NCBI RefSeq assembly: GCF_018069625.1
Contig: NZ_CP072941.1
Span: forward strand, 4,898,001 to 4,962,000
DNA from: Streptomyces yatensis
GTDB taxonomy: Bacteria; Actinomycetota; Actinomycetes; Streptomycetales; Streptomycetaceae
Direction of reading: 5' to 3'
Length of the DNA: 64,000 bases
The notes under the pieces were generated by a model. The model saw nothing but the letters and a program-made list of their open reading frames with translations, ran no database searches and was not told the origin of the DNA. A program made the position numbers and the translations under genes. Of this stretch, positions 42,441 to 53,752 are shown piece by piece. The first letter of the stretch is position 1; every line of letters starts with the position of its first letter.

Positions 42441-43580
42441 GTGACCGACGTACGTCACACCGTCAGTGCCGACGGTCCGACGGAGAGTCGCGTGCCGAAC
42501 CCTCTCTCACCGCTTGCGACGCTGTTCCGGTCCGATCTCGGCGGGCATGAGCAGGTCCTGCTCTGCCAGGACCGCGAGAGCGGCCTCAAGGCCGTCATCG
42601 CCCTTCACTCCACCGCCCTGGGCCCGGCCCTCGGCGGCACCCGCTTCCACGCCTACGCCTCCGAGGAGAACCCCGAAGAAGCGGCGCTCCTCGACGCCCT
42701 CAACCTCGCCCGCGGCATGTCCTACAAGAACGCGCTCGCCGGGCTCGACCACGGTGGCGGCAAGGCCGTGATCCTCGGCGATCCCGAAGAGATCAAGACC
42801 GAAAAGCTGCTGCTCGCCTACGGCCGCTTCGTGGCCTCTCTGGGCGGCCGCTACGTCACCGCCTGCGATGTGGGCACCTATGTGTCCGACATGGACGTCG
42901 TCGCCCGCGAGTGCCCCTGGACCACCGGCCGCTCGCCCGAGAACGGCGGCGCCGGCGACTCCTCGGTGCTGACCGCCTTCGGTGTCTTCCAGGGGATGCG
43001 GGCGAGCGCCCAGGCGTCCTGGGGCGCGCCCACGCTGCGCGGCCGCCGGGTCGGCATCGCGGGGGTCGGCAAGGTGGGCCACCACCTGGTCGAGCATCTG
43101 CTGGAGGACGGCGCCGAGGTCGTGGTCACGGATGTGCGCGGTGAGTCGGTGGACCGCGTACTGGCCCGCCACCCGCGCGTACAGGCGGTCCGGGACACCG
43201 AGGCGCTGGTCCGCGCCGACCTGGACGTCTACGCCCCGTGTGCGCTCGGTGGCGCCCTGGACGACGCCACGGTGCCCGTCCTGACCGCGAAGGTGGTGTG
43301 CGGCGCGGCCAACAACCAGCTGGCCCACCCGGGGGTCGAGAAGGACCTGGCCGGCCGCGGGATCCTCTACGCGCCGGACTACGTGGTGAACGCCGGTGGT
43401 GTCATCCAGGTGGCGGATGAGCTGCACGGGTTCGACTTCGACAGGGCCAAGGCGAAGGCGACAAAGATCTTCGACACGACGTTGGCCATATTCGATCGTG
43501 CACAGACCGACGGAATCCCGCCCGCCGCGGCCGCCGACCGGCTGGCCGAGCACCGGATGGCGGAGGGCCACGACGCCTGA
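42441..43580 (+). CDS. vdh: Valine (leucine-type) dehydrogenase
   Basis: This 379-residue NAD-dependent oxidative deaminase of branched-chain amino acids gives 2-oxo acids used for catabolism and polyketide or fatty-acid starters. Conserved: '[16 protein letters not shown]', the substrate site '[20 protein letters not shown]' with the catalytic Lys residues, 'YVTACDVGT', and the NAD-binding '[16 protein letters not shown]'. The GTG at 42441 has GGAG 8 bases upstream and begins 'VTDV', like S. coelicolor Vdh; the ATG 15 bases earlier has no ribosome site. Confidence 0.95.
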   Translation: MTDVRHTVSADGPTESRVPNPLSPLATLFRSDLGGHEQVLLCQDRESGLKAVIALHSTALGPALGGTRFHAYASEENPEEAALLDALNLARGMSYKNALAGLDHGGGKAVILGDPEEIKTEKLLLAYGRFVASLGGRYVTACDVGTYVSDMDVVARECPWTTGRSPENGGAGDSSVLTAFGVFQGMRASAQASWGAPTLRGRRVGIAGVGKVGHHLVEHLLEDGAEVVVTDVRGESVDRVLARHPRVQAVRDTEALVRADLDVYAPCALGGALDDATVPVLTAKVVCGAANNQLAHPGVEKDLAGRGILYAPDYVVNAGGVIQVADELHGFDFDRAKAKATKIFDTTLAIFDRAQTDGIPPAAAADRLAEHRMAEGHDA

Positions 43581-43949
43581 GCCGTGGCCCACGGGCGCCT
43601 GAGGGCGTCTGAGCGCAGCCGTGGGCAGGCCGTGCGGGATCTTGCCGGGGGCCACCGGAGGGGCGACACGGGAGCCCCCTGGGAGCCATCGGCGAGACAT
43701 CCCTCACGGCCTGTCGGCGGGTCGGCCCGCAAGACAGGTTAAAATCGCAGCTGACCAGCGAGGAACGGGCTCCTCGCGGGTTCTGCCTCGTGGCACGTCG
43801 TGTGGGCGACGTACCGTATGGCCACAGAAGCAGGTACCGTTGAAGCCCTACGGACCGGTCTCTCTTATGAGAGTCCGCTCCGATTTATGAACGTGAACGC
43901 GTGTCAAGACTCTGGGGCCGTCGAGCCCCGTCGTTGAGGGGGTCGAGCC
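43581..43949. other. Intergenic region between vdh and the DUF3073 gene
   Basis: A GCGAGGA/TCCTCGC hairpin at 43758-43777 may end vdh transcription. The rest is presumably the leader and promoter of the next gene, with a short A-rich patch at 43,737-43,746. No gene is seen. Confidence 0.45.
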
Positions 43950-44204
43950 ATGGGGCGCGGCCGGGCCAAGGCCAAGCAGACGAAGGTCGCCCGCCAGCTG
44001 AAGTACAACAGCGGTGGGACGGATCTCTCACGCCTGGCCGAGGAGCTGGGCGCATCGACACCGAGCCAGCCGCCGAATGGCGAGCAGTTCGAGGACGATG
44101 AGCTGGACGACGACCCGTACGCACAGTACGCGGATCTGTACAACGACGATGAGGACGAGGACGACGAACAGTCCGATCCGTCCCCGCAGCGTCGCCGCGC
44201 CTGA
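43950..44204 (+). CDS. DUF3073 family protein
   Basis: The 84-residue protein begins 'MGRGRAKAKQTKVARQLKY', a basic motif that defines the family, and continues with 'TDLSRLAEELG'. It ends in a very acidic Asp/Glu tail and an RRR finish. It is conserved in actinobacteria next to purM. It could bind RNA or protein through the basic head; function is not established. Confidence 0.93.
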   Translation: MGRGRAKAKQTKVARQLKYNSGGTDLSRLAEELGASTPSQPPNGEQFEDDELDDDPYAQYADLYNDDEDEDDEQSDPSPQRRRA

Positions 44205-44324
44205 ACCACCCGTTCCAGGCGCTCGGCTTATCGCCGCACACCTCCACCGGTCCGGGGCACCCGCCTCGGACCGGCTTCTGTGCTGTCCGCGCACCCGGCG
44301 CGGTCCACTCAGTCCGCATGGTCA

Positions 44325-45392
44325 TCAGCTCACATGGTCACCGGTCAGCGTCACCGCTTCCGCGTCCCCTGCCGTGCGCTCGGTGATCTCACCGCTGACC
44401 CAGGCGTCGACGCCGCGGTCGGCGAGCGTGGTGAGCGCCACATCGACGGAGTCGGCGGGGACCACCGCCATCATGCCGACGCCCATGTTGAGGGTCTTCT
44501 CCAGCTCGAGGCGCTCGACCGAGCCGGCCTGACCGACCAGTTCGAAGATCGCGCCGGGGGCCCAGGTCGAGCGGTCCACGACCGCGCGCAGCCCCTCGGG
44601 GATGACCCGCGCCAGGTTGTTGGCGAGCCCGCCGCCGGTGATGTGCGAGAAGGCGTGCACCTCGGTGGTGCGGGTGAGGGCCAGGCAGTCCAGCGAGTAG
44701 ATCCGCGTGGGCTCCAGCAGCTCCTCCCCCAGCGTCCGGCCGAGCTCCGGCACCTCGCGGTCCAGCGCCCAGCCCGCCCGGTCGAAGAGCACATGGCGGA
44801 CGAGTGAGTACCCGTTCGAGTGAAGTCCGGACGAAGCCATGGCGATCACCGCATCCCCCGTTCGGATGCGATCGGCGCCCAGCACCCGATCGGCCTCGAC
44901 CACGCCCGTACCGGCCCCGGCGACATCGAAGTCATCGGCGCCCAGCAGCCCCGGGTGCTCGGCGGTCTCGCCGCCCACCAGGGCGCAGCCGGCGAGGGTG
45001 CAGCCCTCGGCGATGCCCTTGACGATGGCGGCGACGCGCTCCGGGTAGACCTTGCCGACGCAGATGTAGTCGGTCATGAAGAGCGGTTCGGCACCGCAGA
45101 CCACCAGGTCGTCCACGACCATGCCGACCAGGTCGCGGCCGATGGTGTCGTACACGCCCATCCGCCGGGCGATGTCCACCTTGGTGCCGACGCCGTCGGT
45201 GGCGGAGGCGAGCAGCGGACGCTGGTAGCGGGCCAGGGCGGAGGCGTCGAAGAGCCCCGCGAAACCGCCGAGGCCGCCCACGACCTCGGGTCGGCTCGCC
45301 TTCTTGACCCACTCCTTCATCAGCTCGACGGCGCGGTCACCCGCCTCGATGTCGACGCCCGCGGCGGCGTAGGTGGACCCGGACTCAGGCAT
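44325..45392 (-). CDS. purM: Phosphoribosylformylglycinamidine cyclo-ligase (AIR synthetase)
   Basis: PurM closes the imidazole ring of purines, step 5. It converts FGAM and ATP to AIR in the cytosol. The 355-residue protein shows 'TYAAAGVDIEAGDRAVELM', 'GGLGGFAGLFD', 'ATDGVGTKVDIA', 'DLVVCGAEPLFMTDYICVGKV' and 'GDAVIAMASSGLHSNGYSLVR'. The ATG at 45392 gives the usual N-terminus 'MPESGSTYAAAGV'. It lies 40 bases after purF and is probably co-transcribed with it. Confidence 0.96.
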   Translation of the reverse strand: MPESGSTYAAAGVDIEAGDRAVELMKEWVKKASRPEVVGGLGGFAGLFDASALARYQRPLLASATDGVGTKVDIARRMGVYDTIGRDLVGMVVDDLVVCGAEPLFMTDYICVGKVYPERVAAIVKGIAEGCTLAGCALVGGETAEHPGLLGADDFDVAGAGTGVVEADRVLGADRIRTGDAVIAMASSGLHSNGYSLVRHVLFDRAGWALDREVPELGRTLGEELLEPTRIYSLDCLALTRTTEVHAFSHITGGGLANNLARVIPEGLRAVVDRSTWAPGAIFELVGQAGSVERLELEKTLNMGVGMMAVVPADSVDVALTTLADRGVDAWVSGEITERTAGDAEAVTLTGDHVS

Positions 45393-45432
45393 GACGTAGA
45401 GATCTTTCGTATCGGGGATGACAGGCGTGCGC

Positions 45433-46992
45433 TCAGGGACGGCGCAGGGCGTCGGCGCCGCCGACACCGGCGGTCAGCGTCGTCACACCATCGGCGTCGG
45501 CGCTGTTCGGGGCCTGTGTTTCGGCCTCCAGGAGGTGCTTGCCCAGCAGCCCCGGATCCGGCAGCTCCATCGGGTACTCACCGTCGAAGCAGGCGCGGCA
45601 CAGATTCGGCTTGGCGATCGTGGTCGCCTCGATCATGCCGTCGGTGGAGATGTACGCCAGCGAGTCGGCGCCCAGCGACTTGCCGATCTCCTCGACCGAG
45701 AGGCCGTTGGCGATCAGCTCGGCGCGAGTGGCGAAATCTATGCCGAAGAAGCACGGCCACTTGATCGGCGGGGAGGAGATCCGGATGTGGACCTCGGCGG
45801 CGCCGGCCTCGCGGAGCATCCGCACCAGGGCGCGCTGGGTGTTGCCGCGGACGATCGAGTCGTCGACGACCACCAGGCGCTTGCCCCGGATGACCTCCTT
45901 GAGGGGGTTCAGCTTGAGCCGGATGCCGAGCTGGCGGATGGTCTGCGAGGGCTGGATGAAGGTCCGGCCCACATAGCTGTTCTTGACCAGCCCGGAGCCG
46001 TACGGAATCCCGCTGGCCTCGGCGTAGCCGACGGCGGCGGGGGTGCCGGACTCGGGCGTCGCTATGACCAGGTCGGCGTCGGCCGGGGCCTCCTTGGCCA
46101 GCCGGCGGCCCATCTCGACCCGGGAGAGGTACACGTTCCGGCCCGCGATGTCGGTGTCGGGGCGGGCGAGGTACACGTACTCGAAGACACAGCCCTTGGG
46201 GCGGGCCTCGGCGAAGGTGGTGGAGCGCAGCCCGTTCTCGTCGATGGCGACCATCTCGCCGGGCTCGATCTCACGGATGAAGGACGCGCCCACGATGTCC
46301 AGGGCGGCGGTCTCGGACGCCACCACCCAGCCGCGCTCGAGGCGGCCGAGGACCAGCGGGCGGATGCCCTGGGGGTCACGCGCCGCGTACAGCGTGTGCT
46401 CGTCCATGTAGACGAGGCTGAAAGCGCCCTTGACCTTGGGCAGGACGATGGGGGCCGCCTGCTCGACGGTCAGCGGCTTGCCGTCGTCGTCCACCTGGCC
46501 CGCGAGCAGCGCGGTGACCAGGTCGGTGTCGTTGGTCGCCGCGACCTGGGTGGCCCGGCCGCCGTCCCGGGGCAGGGCCGCGACCAGCTCCGCCAGCTCG
46601 GCGGTGTTGACCAGGTTCCCGTTGTGGCCGAGCGCGATCGAGCCGTGGGCGGTGGCCCGGAAGGTCGGCTGCGCGTTCTCCCACACCGAGGCTCCGGTGG
46701 TGGAGTAGCGGGCGTGACCGACCGCGATATGGCCCGTGAGAGAGCCGAGGGAGGTCTCGTCGAAGACCTGGGAAACCAGGCCCATGTCCTTGAAGACGAG
46801 GATCTGGGAGCCGTTGCTCACCGCGATGCCCGCGGACTCCTGTCCACGGTGCTGCAGTGCGTACAGCCCGAAATAGGTGAGTTTGGCGACCTCTTCACCC
46901 GGTGCCCAGACTCCGAAGACGCCGCAAGCGTCCTGGGGGCCCTTCTCACCGGGGAGCAGGTCGTGGCTGAGTCGTCCGTCACCACGTGGCAC
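45433..46992 (-). CDS. purF: Amidophosphoribosyltransferase
   Basis: PurF makes phosphoribosylamine from PRPP and glutamine, the first committed step. The 519-residue protein has a short propeptide and then the N-terminal nucleophile Cys 23 in 'DACGVFGVW', followed by the glutaminase domain. A phosphoribosyltransferase domain carries the PRPP loop 'LVVVDDSIVRGNTQ'. Cys residues near the C-terminus ('KPNLCRACFDGEYP') match the iron-sulfur type of Bacillus PurF. It heads the purF-purM pair. Confidence 0.97.
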   Translation of the reverse strand: MPRGDGRLSHDLLPGEKGPQDACGVFGVWAPGEEVAKLTYFGLYALQHRGQESAGIAVSNGSQILVFKDMGLVSQVFDETSLGSLTGHIAVGHARYSTTGASVWENAQPTFRATAHGSIALGHNGNLVNTAELAELVAALPRDGGRATQVAATNDTDLVTALLAGQVDDDGKPLTVEQAAPIVLPKVKGAFSLVYMDEHTLYAARDPQGIRPLVLGRLERGWVVASETAALDIVGASFIREIEPGEMVAIDENGLRSTTFAEARPKGCVFEYVYLARPDTDIAGRNVYLSRVEMGRRLAKEAPADADLVIATPESGTPAAVGYAEASGIPYGSGLVKNSYVGRTFIQPSQTIRQLGIRLKLNPLKEVIRGKRLVVVDDSIVRGNTQRALVRMLREAGAAEVHIRISSPPIKWPCFFGIDFATRAELIANGLSVEEIGKSLGADSLAYISTDGMIEATTIAKPNLCRACFDGEYPMELPDPGLLGKHLLEAETQAPNSADADGVTTLTAGVGGADALRRP

Positions 46993-47166
46993 GTCAACGA
47001 GTCTAGGCCAGTTCGGCGGTGCCTCCGAACGAGGGACCCGTCAGGGGGGCGTAAGTCACATTCCCCGTACCGCTCCGGGCCCCCGGAACCCGTGCCCGAC
47101 CTGCGATGGCCAGGCGCGGAATGCCATGGCCGAGGCAAGGATCACATCTCGCGACCCCGAAGAGGA

Positions 47167-47964
47167 TCACACGGTGTGCGCTCGGCCGAGCACAGGGAGG
47201 TGCGCGGAGAGGTCGGCGCGGTCGCCGCTCGCGCTCAGCGGTGCGGAATCCAGGGCTTCGGCCCAGGTCAGTCGGCCCGTGGCGAGGCGGATCCAGGTCA
47301 GCGGGTCGGTCTCGACGACGTTCGGCGGGGTGCCGCGGGTGTGCCGGGGGCCCTCGACGCACTGGACCACGGCGAACGGCGGGATCCGGAGCTCGACCGA
47401 GCCGCCTGGCGCCTTCGCCGCGAGGGCGTCGGCGAGCACCCGGACCGCGGTGGCCAGCGCCTGCCGGTCGTGCCGTACGGGCACTCCGGTGGCGGCCGTC
47501 AGATCGTCGGCGTGGACCACGAGCTCCACACACCGGGTGACCAGGTAGTCCTCCAGTCGCATCGCGCCGACGCGGGTGGCCAGCAGCCGGTCGCCGGGCG
47601 CGACCGAGGCCGTCTCCGCGAACCGCGCCTCGGCACGCTCCAGCAGCCCGCCCAGGTCCTCGCCCGCCGCCGCAGTCTCCTCGTCGATCGGATCGGCGTG
47701 CGCGGCGAGCGCCGCGGCCCAGCCGGTGACGGTGACCTCCCGCGCGGGCGGCGCGGGCCGCTCCAGGAGCCGGACGACGGAGGTCACGGCCATCGCCGCA
47801 TGCGCGACCAGCTCCCGGACCGTCCGGCCGCCGAACCGGGTGGGCGCGTCCAGACCCGTCGCGTCCAGCTCCTCGGCCGCCTTCCGCACCAGCCTCAGCT
47901 GCGCGATCACGGCGGTACGGGTCTTGGCGGGGTCATAGCTGCGGGCACGGGCACGGGGCGGCAT
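47167..47964 (-). CDS. Maleylpyruvate isomerase-family (mycothiol-type) DinB-like protein
   Basis: The 265-residue protein has an N-terminal four-helix DinB/MDMPI-like domain ('GGRTVRELVAHAAMAVTSVVRLLE' with a metal-ligand-type His, and 'RCVELVVHADDL' with a second His). A C-terminal sterol-carrier-like part contains 'TDPLTWIRLATGRLTWAEAL'. Family members are mycothiol-dependent enzymes in actinobacteria; the substrate here is not known. The start ATG lacks a clear ribosome site. Confidence 0.82.
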   Translation of the reverse strand: MPPRARARSYDPAKTRTAVIAQLRLVRKAAEELDATGLDAPTRFGGRTVRELVAHAAMAVTSVVRLLERPAPPAREVTVTGWAAALAAHADPIDEETAAAGEDLGGLLERAEARFAETASVAPGDRLLATRVGAMRLEDYLVTRCVELVVHADDLTAATGVPVRHDRQALATAVRVLADALAAKAPGGSVELRIPPFAVVQCVEGPRHTRGTPPNVVETDPLTWIRLATGRLTWAEALDSAPLSASGDRADLSAHLPVLGRAHTV

Positions 47965-48048
47965 GGCGGAGAGCTTAAGGGAGGCCACCGACAGCGGCAG
48001 GATGGAAGGAGGAAGGGTTTTCCATCGGCATGGAAGGTGTGAGATGCC

Positions 48049-48447
48049 ATGGGCGAACACCCCGATCGCGCCTTGGTGCGCCGCGCCTGCACGGCCTTCT
48101 CCCAGGGCGATCTGGACACGGTATCGACGCTGATGACGGCGGACGTCGTCCATCATCTGCCGGGTGACAACGCGATGTCGGGCCACCACAAGGGCCGGGA
48201 CGCCTGCATGGACCTGTACCGCTCGATGTACGAGGAGACCGGTGGCACGCTGCGGGTCGATCTGGAGAGGGTGCTGTGCGACGGGCGCGGACATGCGATG
48301 TCCGTCCACCATCTGCGCGCCGAGCGCGGCAACCGCGGCCTGGACATGAGGACCGGGAATTTCTTCACCGTCGTCGGCGGGAAGATCACCGACATCGACG
48401 AATGCGTCGAGGACATCGACGCCTGGGACGCGTTCTGGGGCCCGTGA
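48049..48447 (+). CDS. SnoaL-like (NTF2-fold) protein
   Basis: The 132-residue protein has an alpha+beta cone fold pattern: 'RRACTAFSQGDLDTVSTLMTADVVHHLPG' and later 'GNFFTVVGGKITDIDECVEDIDAWDAFWGP'. This is the pattern of SnoaL-like polyketide cyclases and related lyases. There is no antibiotic cluster here, so the role is open. It is divergent from the maleylpyruvate isomerase-type gene. Confidence 0.85.
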   Translation: MGEHPDRALVRRACTAFSQGDLDTVSTLMTADVVHHLPGDNAMSGHHKGRDACMDLYRSMYEETGGTLRVDLERVLCDGRGHAMSVHHLRAERGNRGLDMRTGNFFTVVGGKITDIDECVEDIDAWDAFWGP

Positions 48448-48496
48448 GGCCTGCCTGGGGCCCATGAACCCCGGCGCGCGAGGCCCGGATGGACCG

Positions 48497-48532
48497 TACG
48501 GCCCGCTCCCTGCCGTCAGGGAGCGGGCCGTA
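48497..48532. terminator. Bidirectional terminator between the SnoaL-like gene and purL
   Basis: TACGGCCCGCTCCCTG and its exact complement form a 16-base stem with a 4-base loop, midway between convergent genes. Confidence 0.85.
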
Positions 48533-48553
48533 TGTCACAAAGGACGCGGGTCC

Positions 48554-50799
<2,246 letters not shown>

Positions 50800-50803
<4 letters not shown>

Positions 50804-51480
50804 GCGCTGACCAGCCTCTTGAGGATCGAGGTGAAGAATCCGAGACCGTCGGTGCGACCGGTGCCGATCAGCGGTTCGACGGCGTGCTCGGGGTGGGGCA
50901 TGAGGCCGACGACATTGCCCGCCGCATTGGAGATTCCGGCGATGTCGCGGAGCGAGCCGTTGGGGTTGAGCTCCTCATAGCGGAAGACGACGCGTCCCTC
51001 GGCCTCGAGTTCATCGAGGACGCGCTCATCGGCGACATAGCGTCCGTCGATGTTCTTCAGCGGGATGTTGATCTCCTGGCCCTGCTCGTATGAGCGCGTC
51101 CAGGCGGTCTCCGCGTTTTCCACTCGCAACTTCTGATCGCGGCAGATGAAGTGCAGATGGTTGTTCCGCAGCATCGCACCGGGGAGGAGATGGGTCTCGG
51201 TGAGAACCTGGAAGCCATTGCAGATGCCAAGCACCGGCATACCGGCCTTCGCCTGGTCGATCACCGACTCCATTACCGGAGAGAACCGGGAGATCGCGCC
51301 GGCCCGCAGATAGTCGCCATAGGAGAAGCCGCCCGGCAGGATCACCGCGTCGACCTGCTTGAGGTCCTTGTCGCGGTGCCACAGCGGTACGGCTTCGAGG
51401 CCGGCGGTGCGCACCGCGCGCTGGGTGTCGCGGTCGTCGAGCGTGCCGGGGAAAGTGATGACTCCGATGCGTGCGGTCAC
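50800..51480 (-). CDS. purQ: Phosphoribosylformylglycinamidine synthase, glutaminase subunit PurQ
   Basis: The 226-residue class I glutamine amidotransferase has nucleophile Cys in 'GICNGFQVL', and 'GAISRFSPV' and 'PHPEHAVEP' supply the oxyanion and His/Glu parts. It feeds ammonia to PurL. It overlaps purS at its start (GTGA) and purL at its end. Confidence 0.97.
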
Positions 51481-51761
51481 GATTCGGCCTTCACGGCGGT
51501 GGTGTCGGCACCTTCGCCGACCTCGACCTTCACGGAAAAGTCCTCGATCACGGTGTTCGCCAGGAAGGTCTCGGCGATCTCATGGATACGGGCGAGGGCG
51601 GCATCGTCGACCGGGCCCTCCACCTCGAGTTCAAAGCGCTTGCCCTGACGGACATCGGCGATCCCCTCGAAACCGAGGCGGGGCAGTGCTCGCTGCACCG
51701 CCTGGCCCTGGGGGTCGAGGATCTCCGGCTTGAGCATGACGTCGACTACGACGCGTGCCAC
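51477..51761 (-). CDS. purS: Phosphoribosylformylglycinamidine synthase subunit PurS
   Basis: The 94-residue small subunit links PurL and PurQ. '[29 protein letters not shown]' and '[10 protein letters not shown]' are the family signature. I chose the second GTG (51761), 5 bases after GGGAG; a GTG two codons earlier is less well placed. First gene of the operon. Confidence 0.96.
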   Translation of the reverse strand: MARVVVDVMLKPEILDPQGQAVQRALPRLGFEGIADVRQGKRFELEVEGPVDDAALARIHEIAETFLANTVIEDFSVKVEVGEGADTTAVKAES

Positions 51762-52064
51762 TGGCACTCCCGGTGGTGTGGTGCTGGTGCGTAAGGCGGT
51801 GGCCCAAGCCTACCCCGGCGAAAATTCTACGCGAGTAGATATGCAAGGGTTCGGTCACGTTTAAGCATCGTCGGTGGCAACTGACGGGGAAAGGTCGGGG
51901 AAAAACGTATGGTCCCGATCGCGGCGTGACACGCGGATGGAATTACCGGGGTTCACAATGCAATGCCAGTCGCTGTACAAATGAAAAAGCATTGTTGGAC
52001 ACAACTGGACAGCTGACATCTTTGCACGTCAACGCATCGATGCAGCCCGAAAGGACCGATATCC
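51762..52064. other. Divergent promoter region of purSQL and lsrL
   Basis: It is clearly AT-richer than its flanks, e.g. 'gaaaattctacgcgagtagatatgc' near 51,820 and 'acaaatgaaaaagcattgttgg' near 51,975. Lsr2-type proteins prefer AT-rich DNA, so autoregulation by LsrL is plausible but unproven. No gene is seen. Confidence 0.5.
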
Positions 52065-52382
52065 GTGGCGCAGCGCGTAGTAGTCACGCTCTCCGACGAC
52101 CTCGAGGGCGGCCAAGCGGAAGAGACGGTCACGTTCGGACTCGACGGCAAGTTGTACGAGATCGACCTCAACTCTGCCAATGCGTCGAAACTGCGCGACG
52201 CGCTCGCGCCGTACGTGGAGGCCGGCCGCAAGCGGGCCCGCTCGGGCAAGACGTACCGCCGCACCGACGTCGCCCCGGACCCGGCCGCGGTGCGCGCCTG
52301 GGCCAGGTCGCACGGCATGGAGGTGCCTCCGCGCGGCCGGATCCCGAAGAAGGTCTACGAGGCCTTCAACGAGTCGGCCTGA
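52065..52382 (+). CDS. lsrL: Lsr2-family nucleoid protein (LsrL type)
   Basis: This 105-residue actinobacterial H-NS-like silencer has an N-terminal dimerisation part 'AQRVVVTLSDDLEGGQAEETVTF', a basic linker, and a C-terminal DNA-binding part ending in 'PPRGRIPKKVYEAFNES' with the AT-hook-like RGR. The position next to purS matches lsrL (SCO4076), the paralogue of the main Lsr2, from memory. GTG start. A tRNA-Gly gene follows. Confidence 0.93.
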   Translation: MAQRVVVTLSDDLEGGQAEETVTFGLDGKLYEIDLNSANASKLRDALAPYVEAGRKRARSGKTYRRTDVAPDPAAVRAWARSHGMEVPPRGRIPKKVYEAFNESA

Positions 52383-52486
52383 GTGACCCGTTCAGCCGAG
52401 TTGCACACCACCCCGGGTGATCCGCTAAAGTCTGGAGCACGCCGAGGGGCGAGGCCGAAAGGCCGAAACCCCGAGGACGACACCAT

Positions 52487-52558
52487 GCGGGTGTAGCTCA
52501 GTAGTAGAGCGCCCCCTTTCCAAGGGGGAGGCGCAGTGTGCGATCCCTGTCACCCGCT
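52487..52558 (+). tRNA. Non-canonical tRNA-Gly (anticodon TCC)
   Basis: The 72-base frame fits acceptor GCGGGTG/CACCCGC, D-stem GCTC/GAGC and anticodon arm CCCCC-TTTCCAA-GGGGG, all perfect. The D-loop AGTAGTA lacks the G18G19 pair. The T-stem CAGTG/CCTGT does not pair properly; a register slip gives four pairs with a 10-base loop. Position 55 is G (GTGC instead of GTTC). Discriminator T, no encoded CCA. A TAAAGT -10 box lies at 52426. It may be a non-translating Gly-tRNA or a decayed copy. Confidence 0.75.
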
Positions 52559-52638
52559 CTCATCGTCTATCGCCCTCTTGCGAAGAGGATCAGGTAGAGT
52601 GATGCACGCGCCGATCGGTGAAAGCTGGTCGGAGGCAT

Positions 52639-52711
52639 GCGGACGTGGCTCAGTTGGTAGAGCATCACCTTGCCAAGGTGAGGGTCGCGAGTTCGAATCT
52701 CGTCGTCCGCT
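52639..52711 (+). tRNA. tRNA-Gly (anticodon GCC), copy 1
   Basis: The canonical 73-base cloverleaf has acceptor GCGGACG/CGTCCGC, loop TTGCCAA, D-loop with GG, T-arm GAGTTCGAATCTC and discriminator T. CCA is encoded. Confidence 0.97.
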
Positions 52712-52717
52712 CCAGAT

Positions 52718-52757
52718 CTGAGGCGCCGGTCGAATCGACCGGCGCCTCAGGCGTTTT
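52718..52757 (+). terminator. Terminator of tRNA-Gly copy 1
   Basis: CTGAGGCGCCGGTCG and its exact complement form a long stem, followed by gcgtttt. Confidence 0.9.
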
Positions 52758-52877
52758 CAGCCCCGGAATCCCCGGCGGGGGCCGGGGCGGGGGCGAACGG
52801 CGGTGCCACCGAGGGAAAGTGACGGCGTACCGGGTCCGTGTGGTCCCGCTGCGCGAAGGTCCCGCTGGGAGGGGCGT

Positions 52878-53498
52878 GTGAACGACACCGCGGCGATCCG
52901 GGTGCTGCTGGCCGACGACGAGCATCTGATCCGGGGCGCCCTGGCCGCCCTGCTGGCGCTCGAGGACGATCTGGTGGTGGTCGCGGAGGCGGCGTCCGGG
53001 CCCGAGGCGCTGGCGATGGCGCGGGCGCACCGGCCCGATGTCGCGGTGCTGGACCTCCAGATGCCGGAGGCGGACGGGGTCTCGGTGGCCGCGGCGCTCC
53101 GGTCGGAGCTGCCCGGCTGCCGGACGATGATCGTGACCAGCCACGGCCGGCCGGGGCACCTCAAGCGGGCCCTGGAGGCGGGGGTGCGCGCGTTCGTGCC
53201 GAAGACCACCTCCGCGCAGCGGCTCGCGGAGATCATCCGCACGGTGCACGGCGGGTCCCGCTATGTCGACCCCGGTCTGGCCGCCGACGCGATCAGCGCC
53301 GGGGACTCCCCGCTGACCGCGCGGGAGGCGGAGCTGCTGGAGCTGGCGGCGGACGGCGCCTCCATCGCGGAGATCGCCCAGCGCGCCGCGCTCTCCCAGG
53401 GGACGGTCCGGAACTACCTGTCGGCCGCGGCGGCGAAGCTGGGGGCGGAGAACCGGCACGCGGCGGCGCGGATCGCCCAGGAGCACGGCTGGCTCTGA
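52878..53498 (+). CDS. Two-component response regulator, NarL/LuxR type
   Basis: The 206-residue protein has a receiver domain with acidic pair in 'LLADDEHL', phospho-acceptor Asp in 'VAVLDLQMPEADG', Thr/Ser in 'MIVTSHG' and Lys in 'AFVPKTTS'. A C-terminal LuxR-type helix-turn-helix follows ('LTAREAELLELAADGASIAEIAQRAALSQGTVRNYL'). It resembles DesR-like regulators. GGGAGGGG precedes the GTG start. No histidine kinase lies beside it, so it is an orphan within this window. Confidence 0.93.
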   Translation: MNDTAAIRVLLADDEHLIRGALAALLALEDDLVVVAEAASGPEALAMARAHRPDVAVLDLQMPEADGVSVAAALRSELPGCRTMIVTSHGRPGHLKRALEAGVRAFVPKTTSAQRLAEIIRTVHGGSRYVDPGLAADAISAGDSPLTAREAELLELAADGASIAEIAQRAALSQGTVRNYLSAAAAKLGAENRHAAARIAQEHGWL

Positions 53499-53625
53499 GC
53501 GGCTCCCAAGCGCCCCCGAGCGCTCCGTGCGGCCGCCCTGAGTGGCCTCGACACCCGGGTGGTAGTTCACCGGTCGAGGGTTTGGTTATAGTAGAGGCGC
53601 GTCGAACCGGAAAAGTCCGGCGCAG

Positions 53626-53698
53626 GCGGACGTAGCTCAGTTGGTAGAGCGCAACCTTGCCAAGGTTGAGGTCGCGAGTTCGAGCCTCGTCGTCCGCT
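53626..53698 (+). tRNA. tRNA-Gly (anticodon GCC), copy 2
   Basis: The canonical 73-base cloverleaf differs from copy 1 at several stem positions (anticodon stem AACC/GGTT). CCA is encoded. A TATAGT -10 box lies at about 53588. Confidence 0.97.
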
Positions 53699-53707
53699 CC
53701 ATGTATC

Positions 53708-53737
53708 AAGGGTCCCGGCCGATCGGCCGGGACCCTT
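53708..53737. terminator. Palindromic terminator between tRNA-Gly and purC
   Basis: A perfect 30-base palindrome (AAGGGTCCCGGCCGA and complement) lies between convergent genes and probably ends both. Confidence 0.85.
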
Positions 53738-53752
53738 GGTCGTTTCCCGGGC

